Below, piece by piece: positions 22,558 through 30,789 of a DNA stretch of 64,000 bases (position 1 is its first letter; each line of letters opens with the position of its first letter). The stretch comes from a virus: the IMG/VR virus record IMGVR_UViG_3300025684_000015, positions 1 to 64,000 of that record. The stretch is one strand, 5' to 3'. The position numbers and the translations under genes are program-made. Under the pieces are notes generated by a model, which was given only the letters and a program-made list of their open reading frames with translations, did not search any database and was not told the origin of the DNA.

Positions 22558-24543
22558 TTATCCCTCGCATGCTCGGCATTCGCTGCCTTCTTCGATTGTT
22601 ATTGGTTGTTCTAAAAAGGTCATCAATTCGTCATATCCACCAACGTATTGACCATTTACGTAAATCTGTGGTACCGTTTTCACATCACGGCCAGTAACTT
22701 CCTTGGCAGTTTTACCTATTTCTTCTAGGTCAATATAATCATATGGCATACCATGTAAACTTAATTCTTCTTTTGCTGCAGTACAGAATGGACAATTTGC
22801 TTTACCATAGACAACAGTTCTCATGTCGCCTTGTAAGGCCACTCTTTCGACCTTTTCTGATACATTCTCAGCACGAGATTTTGCTTCTGTACGAAGGTAA
22901 TATAATCCCTTAAGCTTTTCTTTCCATGCTTTGATGTGTACCTTATTAACGTAAGATTTTTCTGCACCGGCGGGGAAGAACAAATTAACCGACTGGCCTT
23001 GGCAGATAAACGATTGTCGATCTGCCGCATGCTGTATGACCCAAGTCTGATCAAGTTCCTGCGCAGTCTTAAATATCGCTTTTTCGCCTTCGGTGAGCTC
23101 GGGCAAGTGTTGAACTGATCCCTTATTAGTAATAATAGATGTCCATGTCGCATCATTGTTTATAGCGTGTCTTGTTAAAATATCGTCAAGATATTTATTT
23201 TTAACTAAAAAAGATCCTGCTCTTGTTCTATGCGTATAAGCATTAGCTTTTGATGGTTCAATAGAAGGACTAGTAGATAAAATGATACCACTTGATGCAT
23301 TTGGAGCAATAGCCATAAGATGAGCATTTCTTCGACCTGTACCAATTCCATCTGGATATTCTCCTCTTTCTACAGCCAATCTGATCGTTTGCGCGATCGC
23401 TCGTTCTTTGATTGTGGAAAATACGACAATATTAATCTCTTGAGCCTTTTCACTTTCCCAAGCAACCCCGTGTCGTTGTAATAATGAGTGGAAGCCCATC
23501 GCTCCCAGACCAATTGATCTTTCACGTTCAGCCGAATATTTTGCACGGCTGATCTCATCTGGAGCGTTTTCGATAAAATATTCGAGTACATTGTCAAGCA
23601 TAGTAACGATATCTTCGACAATTTTGGTATTCTTCCACTCATCGTAATACTCAAGATTGAGAGATGAAAGGCAACAAACCGCAGTACGGTCAGCATTGGT
23701 AGGCAAATGAATTTCATTACAAAGATTTGAACCATGAATTTTTAATCCTAAGTCTTTTAGGTTTTGTGGTAAATCATTATTTGCTGTATCAATAAAATTC
23801 AAATATGGTTCACCTGTTCTGAAACGCACTTCAATAATGCGTTCCCACAATTTTCTTGCATTAATAGTTTCTGATACTTTACCTGATGATGGATCTTTTA
23901 ACTCCCAATCTAGGCCGGACATTACAGCCTCCATAAATGCATCAGAAATATTAATTGCATTATGAAGATTTAGTGCTTTACGTTGAACGTCACCAGTTGG
24001 AATTCTCATATTCAAAAATTCTACAATATCAGGATGAGATACATCCATATATGCTGCATAGCTACCTTTACGTGTCTTACCTTGACGGTAAGCAATCATA
24101 TCAGCATCGACAGTATGTAGGAAAGGGATAGGACCTGGAGCTTTATCAGACACTGTGCGCACAGAAGACCAATGTCCGCCGACACCACCACCGAGAACAG
24201 AAAGCCAACGAAGCTCAGAAGAATGGCTAATGAGACCTTCCAAACTATCTGGGACATAAGTAAGAAAGCACGAGATTGGAAGGCCTTTGTCGTTTGCTAC
24301 TCCGTTTGGAGCATTCGATAAGACTGGGGAAGCAAACATAAACCACTTATTACTGACATAATCGTAAAGACGTGCAGCGAGGTCAGCATCCATTTCTCCT
24401 TTAAAGGTTGACCATGCTTTTGCAGCTCGCAAAAACGCTTCTTGTGGAGATTTCTCATGACTGCGCATATAGAAATCTTTCAACATTCCTATAGCATAAT
24501 CGGCTAATAAATTGTCCTTATTTTTTTGTATTTTCAAAGTCAT
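22558..24543 (-). CDS. nrdA: ribonucleotide reductase alpha subunit NrdA with inserted glutaredoxin domain
   Basis: The catalytic barrel shows ISCFLTY (Cys 92), NLCNEIHLP (Asn/Cys/Glu at 274-277), the partner Cys at 290-291 in TAVCCLSSLNL, and YYLRT (548-552), the radical-transfer tyrosines. The N-terminal ATP-cone is missing, so overall activity control by dATP is not expected. Residues about 576-645 are a glutaredoxin domain (CPFC 584-587, TVPQIYVNG, GGYDEL), and only after it comes the redox-active tail CRAC (656-659). The reductant is thus built into the enzyme. Start chosen at 24543, under the promoter at 24570-24598. Confidence 0.93.
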   Translation of the reverse strand: MTLKIQKNKDNLLADYAIGMLKDFYMRSHEKSPQEAFLRAAKAWSTFKGEMDADLAARLYDYVSNKWFMFASPVLSNAPNGVANDKGLPISCFLTYVPDSLEGLISHSSELRWLSVLGGGVGGHWSSVRTVSDKAPGPIPFLHTVDADMIAYRQGKTRKGSYAAYMDVSHPDIVEFLNMRIPTGDVQRKALNLHNAINISDAFMEAVMSGLDWELKDPSSGKVSETINARKLWERIIEVRFRTGEPYLNFIDTANNDLPQNLKDLGLKIHGSNLCNEIHLPTNADRTAVCCLSSLNLEYYDEWKNTKIVEDIVTMLDNVLEYFIENAPDEISRAKYSAERERSIGLGAMGFHSLLQRHGVAWESEKAQEINIVVFSTIKERAIAQTIRLAVERGEYPDGIGTGRRNAHLMAIAPNASSGIILSTSPSIEPSKANAYTHRTRAGSFLVKNKYLDDILTRHAINNDATWTSIITNKGSVQHLPELTEGEKAIFKTAQELDQTWVIQHAADRQSFICQGQSVNLFFPAGAEKSYVNKVHIKAWKEKLKGLYYLRTEAKSRAENVSEKVERVALQGDMRTVVYGKANCPFCTAAKEELSLHGMPYDYIDLEEIGKTAKEVTGRDVKTVPQIYVNGQYVGGYDELMTFLEQPITIEEGSECRACEG

Positions 24544-24569
24544 CTCTGCCCTACCTCAATTAAAGATAT

Positions 24570-24598
24570 ATTATACAACATTTTGTTGCATATGTAAA
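24570..24598 (-). promoter_or_regulatory. sigma70-like early promoter for nrdAB
   Basis: TTTACA, 17 bp, TATAAT, 27 bp upstream of nrdA. Confidence 0.82.
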
Positions 24599-24602
24599 CT
24601 AC

Positions 24603-25004
24603 TTATTTTGCTTGTTTTTGATCAGGCTGAGGAGTAACAGCTTTTTCGTAATAAACAATGATTTCTGTTTGTTGATTCAAGTATCTACGAATATCAGCAA
24701 TATTTAAAGCTAAATTTTCATAATCTCTCATTGCTAAAGCAACAAACACTAGTTCACCATTAATATCGGTAAACTCTTTTACGAATTGGTCGTAATTGTC
24801 TTTAGTGACAACAAAAACTCTTGTATCAGTTAGGCTTAGTGGCTTCGGACGGGCTATCAATGGGACTTGGGTTTTTTCCACCTTCGTCACTACTTTGATT
24901 TCCGGCTCCTGTGGGAATAGACTGCAGCCATTCAGGGATAGGAGGACTATTGGTATTACCAGTATCTTCCATAAAACTGCGCCATAAGTTTGCTGTAGCA
25001 CCAT
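24603..25004 (-). CDS. putative outer-membrane spanin lipoprotein (Rz1-like)
   Basis: The N-terminus has a hydrophobic helix (ILVIPIVLLSLNGCS) ending in a lipobox LNGC, so the mature protein is probably a lipoprotein, followed by an extended Pro-containing segment and helices. Its first 179 nt overlap the end of the upstream gene in another frame, as Rz/Rz1 spanin pairs do. Together they would fuse inner and outer membranes at lysis. Confidence 0.65.
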   Translation of the reverse strand: MVLQQTYGAVLWKILVIPIVLLSLNGCSLFPQEPEIKVVTKVEKTQVPLIARPKPLSLTDTRVFVVTKDNYDQFVKEFTDINGELVFVALAMRDYENLALNIADIRRYLNQQTEIIVYYEKAVTPQPDQKQAK

Positions 25005-25329
25005 TCATTTTTCCTTCTAATACCTTTGAATCTTTTAATGCTAATACAACAAGATTCAATTTGCTCAATTTAGATCTTAATTCATCACCATAAGATTCCG
25101 CTTTTTGTAATGCAACCGAAAGCTTTTGGTTTAATTCAGAAAATTTTGCCATATCTTCTTGTAAAGAATCAATAGAAGCTTGGCTAGTTTCTAACGCAAT
25201 TTCAAGTTTAGCATTATTTTCAGTTAGTATTTTAATTCTTTCTTGAGTATTATTATAATACCAAAAAGCACCGGCGCCAATAGAGCCCAATACTCCTAGA
25301 ATAATGAGAATTAAATATAGTCTAGCCAT
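24826..25329 (-). CDS. putative inner-membrane spanin (Rz-like)
   Basis: The start MARLYLILIILGVLG at 25329 overlaps the stop of the small gene upstream. One N-terminal membrane helix is followed by a long coiled coil (about residues 30-110, with LTENNAKLEIALETSQ) and a Pro/Ser-rich C-terminus, the classic i-spanin layout. The o-spanin-like gene begins inside it. Confidence 0.62.
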   Translation of the reverse strand: MARLYLILIILGVLGSIGAGAFWYYNNTQERIKILTENNAKLEIALETSQASIDSLQEDMAKFSELNQKLSVALQKAESYGDELRSKLSKLNLVVLALKDSKVLEGKMNGATANLWRSFMEDTGNTNSPPIPEWLQSIPTGAGNQSSDEGGKNPSPIDSPSEATKPN

Positions 25330-25501
25330 CTGAATCTTGAACGTATTTTCTGAATCTTTTAAGGAGAACTGGAACTTTATCTTTACGCCGACGTTTGTCT
25401 GTAACATCAGTCATTGTAACTTTAGGTCCCATAGCGGTATCAGCTGGATTTGGAATTGCGGCAGTTGTAACTGTTTCGACAGTTGGAATTTTTTTTGTCA
25501 T
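25322..25501 (-). CDS. small basic protein coupled to the spanin gene (59 aa)
   Basis: An ORF MTKKIPTVETVTTAAIPNPA... ending in a basic segment (DKRRRKDKVPVLLKRFRKY). Its ATG overlaps the TGA of the 195-aa gene (ATGA) and its stop overlaps the spanin ATG, so the three are translationally linked. Function unknown. Coupling on both sides is strong evidence that it is real. Confidence 0.6.
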   Translation of the reverse strand: MTKKIPTVETVTTAAIPNPADTAMGPKVTMTDVTDKRRRKDKVPVLLKRFRKYVQDSDG

Positions 25502-26085
25502 TTTACAATCTCATTAGCTGAAATATAAATGGTTTGATTTGTTTTAATATGTGTCGCTTCATATATGCTAATACCAAAGATATCTCCAATAGGATAACAA
25601 TCTTCTTTAATTCTTATTTGATCTTTGGCATAAACCATTTGTTCAAAAGTAGAATTTAGAATTTTATTTTCCTTAATCTTATATATACCTGGAGACAATT
25701 GAAGATCGTTTAAAATGAACCATTCTGATTGTTCTAATAAAATTTCATCTAGTCTAATGTCGTGTTCTGACAAGATTTTAGCCAATTTATTGTCACTAAT
25801 TCCATATTGTTCTTTAATGAGATACAAAGCAGCTGCAAAGGACCCGAGTTTTGATCCGCCACCAGGGATTTTGGCGAGCATCCGTTTAATATTAGCACAC
25901 AAGCGAATAAAAGGAGTATATGCAGATTTTTTTTCGTCATTGTCTAGTTTAACCGATTTAATACGTTGACCATTTTCATCAATTAAGCCAGTTTTAAATG
26001 CATCCCAATCTTTCCAATCAGTTGCTAACATCTTAACAAATCTAAATGCATAGACTAAATCTGCACCACGTTTAATAATACCCAT
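25498..26085 (-). CDS. conserved T4-like marine phage protein (195 aa)
   Basis: GADLVYAFRFVKMLATDWKD, then DAFKTGLIDENGQRIKS, EKKSAYTPFIRL and FAAALYLIKEQYG form a pattern I recognise from uncharacterised proteins of T4-like marine phages. Function unknown. The C-terminal third is beta-rich. It is coupled to the 122-aa gene upstream by a one-base overlap. Confidence 0.65.
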   Translation of the reverse strand: MGIIKRGADLVYAFRFVKMLATDWKDWDAFKTGLIDENGQRIKSVKLDNDEKKSAYTPFIRLCANIKRMLAKIPGGGSKLGSFAAALYLIKEQYGISDNKLAKILSEHDIRLDEILLEQSEWFILNDLQLSPGIYKIKENKILNSTFEQMVYAKDQIRIKEDCYPIGDIFGISIYEATHIKTNQTIYISANEIVK

Positions 26086-26453
26086 TAGATTTTCCTTAAT
26101 ACATTTACGACAGTTTGATCCATAACAATACCAGTATATTCATCGTCTTTTATATATCTTAGATAAACTAAAAAAGGTTTAATTACGGGCCAATGTTTAT
26201 CATCTAATTTTAGATCTAAAATAGATAAGGCGGCTGGTATAGTAAAAGAATTGCATACCACAATTAAATGATTGAGTATTAATCTTTCAGCCAGCTCGCC
26301 TTGATCTATATAACGATTAAGCAATCGCTTAATATATTTAAATCTTTTTATATCTTCATAAAATTCATCAATATCAGTAAACTGCGGTTTATAATAGTTT
26401 TTAGCAGCGAAAAGAAATAAATTCTCTTCAGTAAGTTCATTAAATATCATCAT
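26085..26453 (-). CDS. conserved T4-like phage protein (122 aa)
   Basis: LLNRYIDQGELAERLILNHLIVV followed by FTIPAALSILDL and IKPFLVYLRYI is a helical pattern repeatedly present next to the 195-aa protein in T4-like marine phages. No function is known to me. The second Met is as likely a start as the first. Confidence 0.65.
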   Translation of the reverse strand: MMIFNELTEENLFLFAAKNYYKPQFTDIDEFYEDIKRFKYIKRLLNRYIDQGELAERLILNHLIVVCNSFTIPAALSILDLKLDDKHWPVIKPFLVYLRYIKDDEYTGIVMDQTVVNVLRKI

Positions 26454-26473
26454 GTAATTATGTATATGAAATA

Positions 26474-26773
26474 CTACCGCCCGTAGCGACGAATTTTAGT
26501 TTTTTTAGCGGCCGGCTTTGGTGCTACGTCAACTGGCTCATCAATCGGCATTAGTGTGTGGTCAATAAGCAATTCTTCTGTTGGCTCTACTGGTACTTCA
26601 ATAGTAGGTTCAGCTTCTGTTAATAATTGAGGAGCTGGAGCAGCTACTGGAGCAGCACCAAAGTATTCATCAAGTTGTGCTTGAGAAATCTTTTGTGCTT
26701 TTAAAAGTTCGCCTTTAGATGATACCCAACCACGAAGTGTTGGTGTTGCGTTTTTAGGTCCTTTAATCGCCAT
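26474..26773 (-). CDS. small structural-type protein with Pro/Ala/Glu-rich tail (99 aa)
   Basis: The start MAIKGPKNATPTLRGWVSSK at 26773 overlaps the end of the gene upstream by 11 nt. The N-terminal 35 residues (GWVSSKGELLKAQKISQAQL) are compact, the rest is a low-complexity acidic Pro/Val stretch ending in KKTKIRRYGR. The pattern is known from T4-like marine phages. Role unknown. Confidence 0.6.
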   Translation of the reverse strand: MAIKGPKNATPTLRGWVSSKGELLKAQKISQAQLDEYFGAAPVAAPAPQLLTEAEPTIEVPVEPTEELLIDHTLMPIDEPVDVAPKPAAKKTKIRRYGR

Positions 26774-27350
26774 CTTTTTGATCCTTCTTTTGGTACATTG
26801 AATTATATGCATTGTTAACGCTAGAAAGCATTGAGCTAAATGATGCTGCTTCTTTTACTTTTGCTTGTGGGTTAACAATCTTTTTGTCACCAGTATCTTG
26901 ATCATTTGATCTAGCAGGAGCCTTTTTAGTAATTCTACCAGCCTTTGTTGCATCGTCATGTCCTTTGTCTTCAAGGTCATGATATTCACCAGTATCTTTA
27001 TTATCATCACGCATTTTCTTGGCGCCAGGAGAATCTTTAGAATCCATCTTTTCAGCTTCAGTGCCAGAATCTGCAGGCTGTTTTTTAGCTTCAAAAACAG
27101 ACATTAGTTTTTGTCTAAAGGAAAGTACACCCTCGGTTGTGGCTGTTTTCTTTTCTTCTTTTTTAGGATTCATGACTGCGATTTCTTTGTCTTTGCCAGT
27201 CTTTTTAGGCTCATCTTCTTTTGCAGTATTTGAAATTGCTTTTCTTCTTTTTAAAAGATACTTGTCAGACTTATCAACGTCGCCATCGTTATCAACGTCG
27301 CCATCTTCTTGCCCAACAGCATCCAATTTTTTTGCTTCTTCTAAAGACAT
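26763..27350 (-). CDS. highly charged protein with EF-hand-like loop, possible prohead core component (195 aa)
   Basis: The start MSLEEAKKLDAVGQ at 27350 lies 82 bp after an exact late promoter. Residues 16-28 contain DVDNDGDVDKSD, a dockerin/EF-hand-type calcium loop. The rest is Lys/Asp-rich and disordered-looking with an E-x-K pattern like scaffold proteins. A head-assembly role is inferred from composition, late promoter and neighbours only. Confidence 0.5.
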   Translation of the reverse strand: MSLEEAKKLDAVGQEDGDVDNDGDVDKSDKYLLKRRKAISNTAKEDEPKKTGKDKEIAVMNPKKEEKKTATTEGVLSFRQKLMSVFEAKKQPADSGTEAEKMDSKDSPGAKKMRDDNKDTGEYHDLEDKGHDDATKAGRITKKAPARSNDQDTGDKKIVNPQAKVKEAASFSSMLSSVNNAYNSMYQKKDQKDGD

Positions 27351-27363
27351 TTTTTTCTCCGTC

Positions 27364-27648
27364 TTAAAAAATATTAAACCATGCATCGGCAATATAACCG
27401 GCGACAGCCAACAGTAAACCATATGCTATTCTATTTATAATATCTACGGTTCTATTATTTTGTTCTACTTTACGCTCAATACAATCTAATTTTGTTTGAA
27501 TTTTGCCAATTCTAGAATACATTTCTTCATGATCAGCTTGCAAATTCACAATACGCTCTTCCGCACGAGCTAATGATATCATTGCTTCGGTTAGTTTATC
27601 TAGTTTTTCTTCGATACGATCAAGTCGTTGTGAATTACTGTCAGCCAT
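27364..27648 (-). CDS. coiled-coil protein with C-terminal TM, XhlA-like (94 aa)
   Basis: Residues 5-70 form heptads (RLDRIEEKLDKLTEAMISL, then ERIVNLQADHEEMYSRI), followed by one membrane helix IAYGLLLAVAGYIADAWF. This is the layout of XhlA/hemolysin-type phage membrane proteins, associated with lysis in some phages. Spanins lie 2 kb downstream on the same strand, so a holin-related role is possible. Confidence 0.6.
   Translation of the reverse strand: MADSNSQRLDRIEEKLDKLTEAMISLARAEERIVNLQADHEEMYSRIGKIQTKLDCIERKVEQNNRTVDIINRIAYGLLLAVAGYIADAWFNIF
27432..27439 (-). promoter_or_regulatory. T4-type late promoter TATAAATA
   Basis: Exact TATAAATA on the minus strand inside the XhlA-like gene, 82 bp ahead of the start at 27350. 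Confidence 0.55.
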
Positions 27649-27652
27649 TGAA

Positions 27653-27808
27653 TTATCTACCCTGTCCTCTATACTTTTTAAAGCTTCTTCTTTTATGTTT
27701 ATTCATGCCTTGTAGAGTAATAGAGGTATTTCTTCCACCAATACTAGTCTTTTTAATAACGGGCTCATGAATAGCCTTATTCATTAGTGATGCTTTTACT
27801 TTAGCCAT
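27653..27808 (-). CDS. very basic small protein (51 aa)
   Basis: An ORF MAKVKASLMNKAIHEPVIKK followed by TSIGGRNTS and a C-terminal NKHKRRSFKKYRGQGR. The KTSIG...NKHKRR...YRGQG pattern is one I have met in T4-like phages. The start ATGGCTAA overlaps the stop of the cupin-like gene, and GAGAA stands before it. It could bind nucleic acid. Function unknown. Confidence 0.65.
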   Translation of the reverse strand: MAKVKASLMNKAIHEPVIKKTSIGGRNTSITLQGMNKHKRRSFKKYRGQGR

Positions 27809-28079
27809 TATGTTTCTCAATCTTAATTACTAAGTTATCATGTCCTTTAAGTAACCTATGGTATTCACCTTTAGGTATCTCAAATTTCATATGTTCCTTT
27901 AAAAGAAAAGGTAAACAATTTTCAAATTGTAATTGCCAACCTTCACCTTCTAATACTTCTATAATTCGATCTTCTTTATCTCTGTGCCAAACATAATCTT
28001 CGCTTGGTTTAGTTACATCAAAAGTTCGAACATTCCCATCATCTATATATGGGTTACCAGAAATAACTTCCGCCACCAC
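27801..28079 (-). CDS. small cupin-like protein (92 aa)
   Basis: VWHRDKEDRIIEVLEGEGWQLQ reads like cupin motif 1 (H-x4-D/E then a G-x-x-x-x-x-G turn), and FEIPKGEYHRLLKG like motif 2 with its His. The fold call is fair, the function unknown. It overlaps the preceding DUF5872-like gene by 26 nt. Confidence 0.6.
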   Translation of the reverse strand: MVAEVISGNPYIDDGNVRTFDVTKPSEDYVWHRDKEDRIIEVLEGEGWQLQFENCLPFLLKEHMKFEIPKGEYHRLLKGHDNLVIKIEKHNG

Positions 28080-28419
28080 TCAATCCTAACTGCTTTGCAT
28101 AACGAGGTAATCTACATGACCAGTAACCTGGCTTTGTTTTATCAGTCTTATTCGCGCAATCATGTCTTGCAGCAAATGAAGCTCTTGCTTCTGGGTCGTT
28201 AATCTTTGAAGAAAGGCCACCCTTTTCATCTCCAAAATTAACCTTTACTACGTTGCCCTTTGCATTTTTAACATAGACAACATATTTTTTTGGACCACCA
28301 GATCTTTTTGGAGAGTTTAATTCTGGACCTTCTGATGCTTCAAGCATTGGTGTCTCTAAAGGAACATGTGTTCCTTCGTATAATCCAAATACAAAATCTC
28401 TAAACTTATCCAAACTCAT
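28054..28419 (-). CDS. DUF5872-like conserved protein (121 aa)
   Basis: The C-terminal 75 residues (KKYVVYVKNAKGNVVKVNFG, PEARASFAARHDC, GYWSCRLPRY) follow the pattern of a small phage domain with a Cys pair and RHxC motif (DUF5872 as I recall it). The N-terminus MSLDKFRDFVFGLYEG is helical and may be a targeting segment, though weaker than in its neighbours. Confidence 0.6.
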   Translation of the reverse strand: MSLDKFRDFVFGLYEGTHVPLETPMLEASEGPELNSPKRSGGPKKYVVYVKNAKGNVVKVNFGDEKGGLSSKINDPEARASFAARHDCANKTDKTKPGYWSCRLPRYAKQLGLSGGGSYFW

Positions 28420-28630
28420 GCCCCGCTACTCTTTTCATTTGTTTATTGAACTCTGCCTGTGATGGCTTTTGTTTATATAGTTTAATAGAAATCTCAGGAC
28501 GATCTTTACCTTTGATACGCCAGTTATAGCCTTTTTCTTTATGCTCAGGCTTAGTAGTCTTTACAACTCTACGGTCATAACCTGCTTCCCAAGTTTCAGA
28601 TCCTTCTCGAATTTCTCTAAGCTTTTTCAT
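28406..28630 (-). CDS. hypothetical protein with MKKLREIRE N-terminus (74 aa)
   Basis: A basic protein (EHKEKGYNWRIKGKDRPEIS, then LYKQKPSQAEFNKQMKRV). Its first residues contain IRE at positions 7-9, the [IL]xE pattern shared with six nearby proteins and resembling a gp21 protease site. Function unknown. Confidence 0.58.
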   Translation of the reverse strand: MKKLREIREGSETWEAGYDRRVVKTTKPEHKEKGYNWRIKGKDRPEISIKLYKQKPSQAEFNKQMKRVAGHEFG

Positions 28631-28788
28631 TACTCAGTATCTCTTAAAGCTCTTAATGCTTCAGCAATAGATCTTAATGCATGATTAATTCTTTTTTGCT
28701 TTTCAGGAGAATTTGCAAATGTTTCTTTGGCTACACCAATTAACTTAGCAGCTTCACCCAATTTATCTTTAGCCAAATTGACAGACAT
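28630..28788 (-). CDS. small helical protein (52 aa)
   Basis: The start MSVNLAKDKLGEAAK at 28788 overlaps the stop of the membrane-protein gene by one base. Two amphipathic helices (KLIGVAKETFANS and RINHALRSIAEALRALRD). Function unknown; size and coupling match its neighbours. Confidence 0.55.
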   Translation of the reverse strand: MSVNLAKDKLGEAAKLIGVAKETFANSPEKQKRINHALRSIAEALRALRDTE

Positions 28789-28955
28789 TAGTTTTCCCTT
28801 TTCCAAATAGTCCATGCTCCATATCCAATAGCGGCATAAGCTACTAGACTAGCAATCGGTTTAAAAATTAAAAATGCAATTCCTGCAGCAACTAATACTG
28901 CACCGTCTAATGTGGTGCGTTCGTTTAGTCTAGACGTAATCCATTTTTTAATCAT
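28788..28955 (-). CDS. small membrane protein (55 aa)
   Basis: The start MIKKWITSRLNERTTLD at 28955 overlaps the stop of the acidic protein gene. It has one or two membrane helices (GAVLVAAGIAFLIFKPIASLVAYAAIGYGAW) and a basic end. It is holin-sized, but nothing else supports that. Confidence 0.55.
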   Translation of the reverse strand: MIKKWITSRLNERTTLDGAVLVAAGIAFLIFKPIASLVAYAAIGYGAWTIWKREN

Positions 28956-29202
28956 CGTCTTCCTCATCTTCATCGTCGTCATCTTCATCGCCATGATCAA
29001 TATTAGAATAGAGAGATTGCATTTCAGAATGTGCTTTAGTTAATTTATTCTGCATCCATTCTGGAAATTCTCCACCTTCTTCGATATGTTCTGCAATTTC
29101 ATCTGCAGCATGCATGATGAAATCTAATTGCTTTTCTGCCATTGAAGCTTCATCTGGAGATGCAGCGTCATTTTCTTCTCTAATTACACTTAAAGATTTC
29201 AT
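28948..29202 (-). CDS. conserved acidic-tailed protein (84 aa)
   Basis: The core MAEKQLDFIMHAADEIAEHI, then GGEFPEWMQNKLTKAH, is a pattern I recognise from T4-like marine phages. The tail is a run of Asp and Glu. The N-terminus MKSLSVIREEND has an [IL]xE motif at residues 7-9, as in other candidate capsid-targeted proteins here. Function unknown. Confidence 0.6.
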   Translation of the reverse strand: MKSLSVIREENDAASPDEASMAEKQLDFIMHAADEIAEHIEEGGEFPEWMQNKLTKAHSEMQSLYSNIDHGDEDDDDEDEEDDD

Positions 29203-30533
29203 TTCTTTTTCCTTTGAGCTTCACGCTCTTTAGCCATCATTTGGCGAATTTTAGAAATCTTATCTGCTTCGCCTGGTTTTAATATTGACTTATCACTATC
29301 TGATTGTTGCTTCTTCATTGTTGCAGAATATGCTTGAGTCGACTCAGAAGTTTGCAAATCATCATCTTCCATATCACCTAAAGCAAGATCGCGGTACCGC
29401 TTTTTAACTTCAGCTCTAGTCATGCGTTCAACATCAGTAATCATTGATGGCTGTTTAACAATTTTACGAAGCTGTGATTTAACATCGCCTGGTGATCTAC
29501 CAATCATAACAATATCTGGTAAACCTGATACTGATACTTTAAAGAACATTCCACCTGCTGCTTCATCCAATTCAACTTCTTCACTACATGATTTTTGAGC
29601 TTGAATTGGTTTTTTCTTTTGCTTATCAGCCATTTTTTGAGCAGCTGATCTAGCAAGATGTCTAGCTACGTTTGATGGCTTAATGGTATTACCAAATCTA
29701 TCTTTACGTGGCTCACCAGCTTTTTTATATGGACCAGCAAAAGGAGGATTATCACCTTCGAAGGTGAAAATATTATAACCTTCATGCATATCAACATTGG
29801 TGGACTCTTTATGTACTCTATAGTCCTTGCCCATTTTAGTAGCATGCGCAGTGGCTTTCTTCAGATCACCACCGAAAGATTTTGCTGGGCCATCCTTTTT
29901 ATTGCCGATATATTTTTGAACTACATAATTCTCTTCAATAGATATTTCGTTGACTTCCACAGATTCATTAGGTGCATATGCCATAGGCTTGCCAGTTTTT
30001 GAATTCCTAATTCTATCTTTTACTGCTCCTCTATGAGTCAGAGTGATCTTGCCTTTGACACCTTTCTTTCTTAAGATCTCCATTGCATGATCTTCGTCTT
30101 TGGCATGTACGTTTCCACTTATACTTCTATGACCTACACGATAAATCTGCATTTCGTCAACCTGAGTTGCTTCCATAGACTTGACTTTTTTACGTGTACC
30201 AATTTTTCTAGTATCACCTTTATCCATCATGCCATGCATATCTTTACCTGGATCATCTTTACCATGGTAACCTTGGGCTTTTCCAGGAGCAAGCTTCTTT
30301 ACACTGCCACCTTTAGCTTTAAAGGCTGCAACTTGTTTTGCTAACTCAGCTTTCTGTTTAGGAGTCATTGCCTCTTTAACATCTTCTTTATTACTGCCAC
30401 GCTTTGCATCCATGTAAGCGGCAATTGCCATTTTGCGGCGCTCATCTTCTGATTTTCCTTTAAATTGTGGCGCGTCAGAATTTTCAAAATCTGAAATCCA
30501 CGCTTTCATTCCGTCTGATACTTTTAATGGCAT
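29199..30533 (-). CDS. large lysine-rich virion or prohead-type protein (444 aa)
   Basis: The N-terminus MPLKVSDGMKAWISDFENSD, then EDERRKMAIAAYMDAKRG, forms a small helical domain. Lys/Gly-rich linkers then separate several short domains: about 127-175 with RVGHRSISGNVHAKD, and about 320-390 with MFFKVSVSGLPDIVMIG. No enzymatic motif. The beads-on-linker composition suits a capsid-internal or core protein. The call rests on composition and neighbourhood. Confidence 0.45.
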   Translation of the reverse strand: MPLKVSDGMKAWISDFENSDAPQFKGKSEDERRKMAIAAYMDAKRGSNKEDVKEAMTPKQKAELAKQVAAFKAKGGSVKKLAPGKAQGYHGKDDPGKDMHGMMDKGDTRKIGTRKKVKSMEATQVDEMQIYRVGHRSISGNVHAKDEDHAMEILRKKGVKGKITLTHRGAVKDRIRNSKTGKPMAYAPNESVEVNEISIEENYVVQKYIGNKKDGPAKSFGGDLKKATAHATKMGKDYRVHKESTNVDMHEGYNIFTFEGDNPPFAGPYKKAGEPRKDRFGNTIKPSNVARHLARSAAQKMADKQKKKPIQAQKSCSEEVELDEAAGGMFFKVSVSGLPDIVMIGRSPGDVKSQLRKIVKQPSMITDVERMTRAEVKKRYRDLALGDMEDDDLQTSESTQAYSATMKKQQSDSDKSILKPGEADKISKIRQMMAKEREAQRKKK

Positions 30534-30537
30534 TTTT

Positions 30538-30789
30538 TTATCCTCTTACTTTAGCTGCAAGGTCTTTATCTGCCTTGCCCCACGTTCCTGATGATTTTGT
30601 TACAAATGAATTGACTCGAGCCATGCCCCATTGTTGTGGAGTGGTTCCTGGACGATGACCTGATTTCCATGCTGCCATTCCTCTATCATAGACTTTTTTC
30701 AAAATAGCATATGGCATGCCAGATTTAGCAGCTTTATTTTTAAGTCCTTCTTTCGCGGATTCTTCTAAATATTCTTTAAAATTAATCAT
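30538..30789 (-). CDS. DUF5824-like protein with capsid-targeting-like N-terminus (83 aa)
   Basis: AAKSGMPYAILKKVYDRGMA, then WKSGHRPGTTPQQWGMARVN and SSGTWGKADKDLA, matches a compact phage domain (DUF5824 as I recall). The first residues MINFKEYLEES carry F-x-x-Y-L-x-E, the pattern shared with other proteins here. The start at 30789 overlaps the end of the nucleotidyltransferase-like gene by 8 nt. Confidence 0.65.
   Translation of the reverse strand: MINFKEYLEESAKEGLKNKAAKSGMPYAILKKVYDRGMAAWKSGHRPGTTPQQWGMARVNSFVTKSSGTWGKADKDLAAKVRG

Noticed and set aside
22821-23735. Alternative-frame minus-strand ORFs inside nrdA
   Set aside because: They overlap a fully conserved enzyme and lack family signs or ribosome sites.
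26763-27350. Reading the calcium-type loop as a cellulosomal dockerin
   Set aside because: Only one loop is present, while dockerins need two, and the rest is low-complexity. It is described as an EF-hand-like loop only.
27019-27417. 132-aa plus-strand ORF, Ser/Phe-rich
   Set aside because: It mirrors the Lys/Glu-rich minus-strand gene; the Ser/Phe runs are simply complement of Lys and Glu codons.
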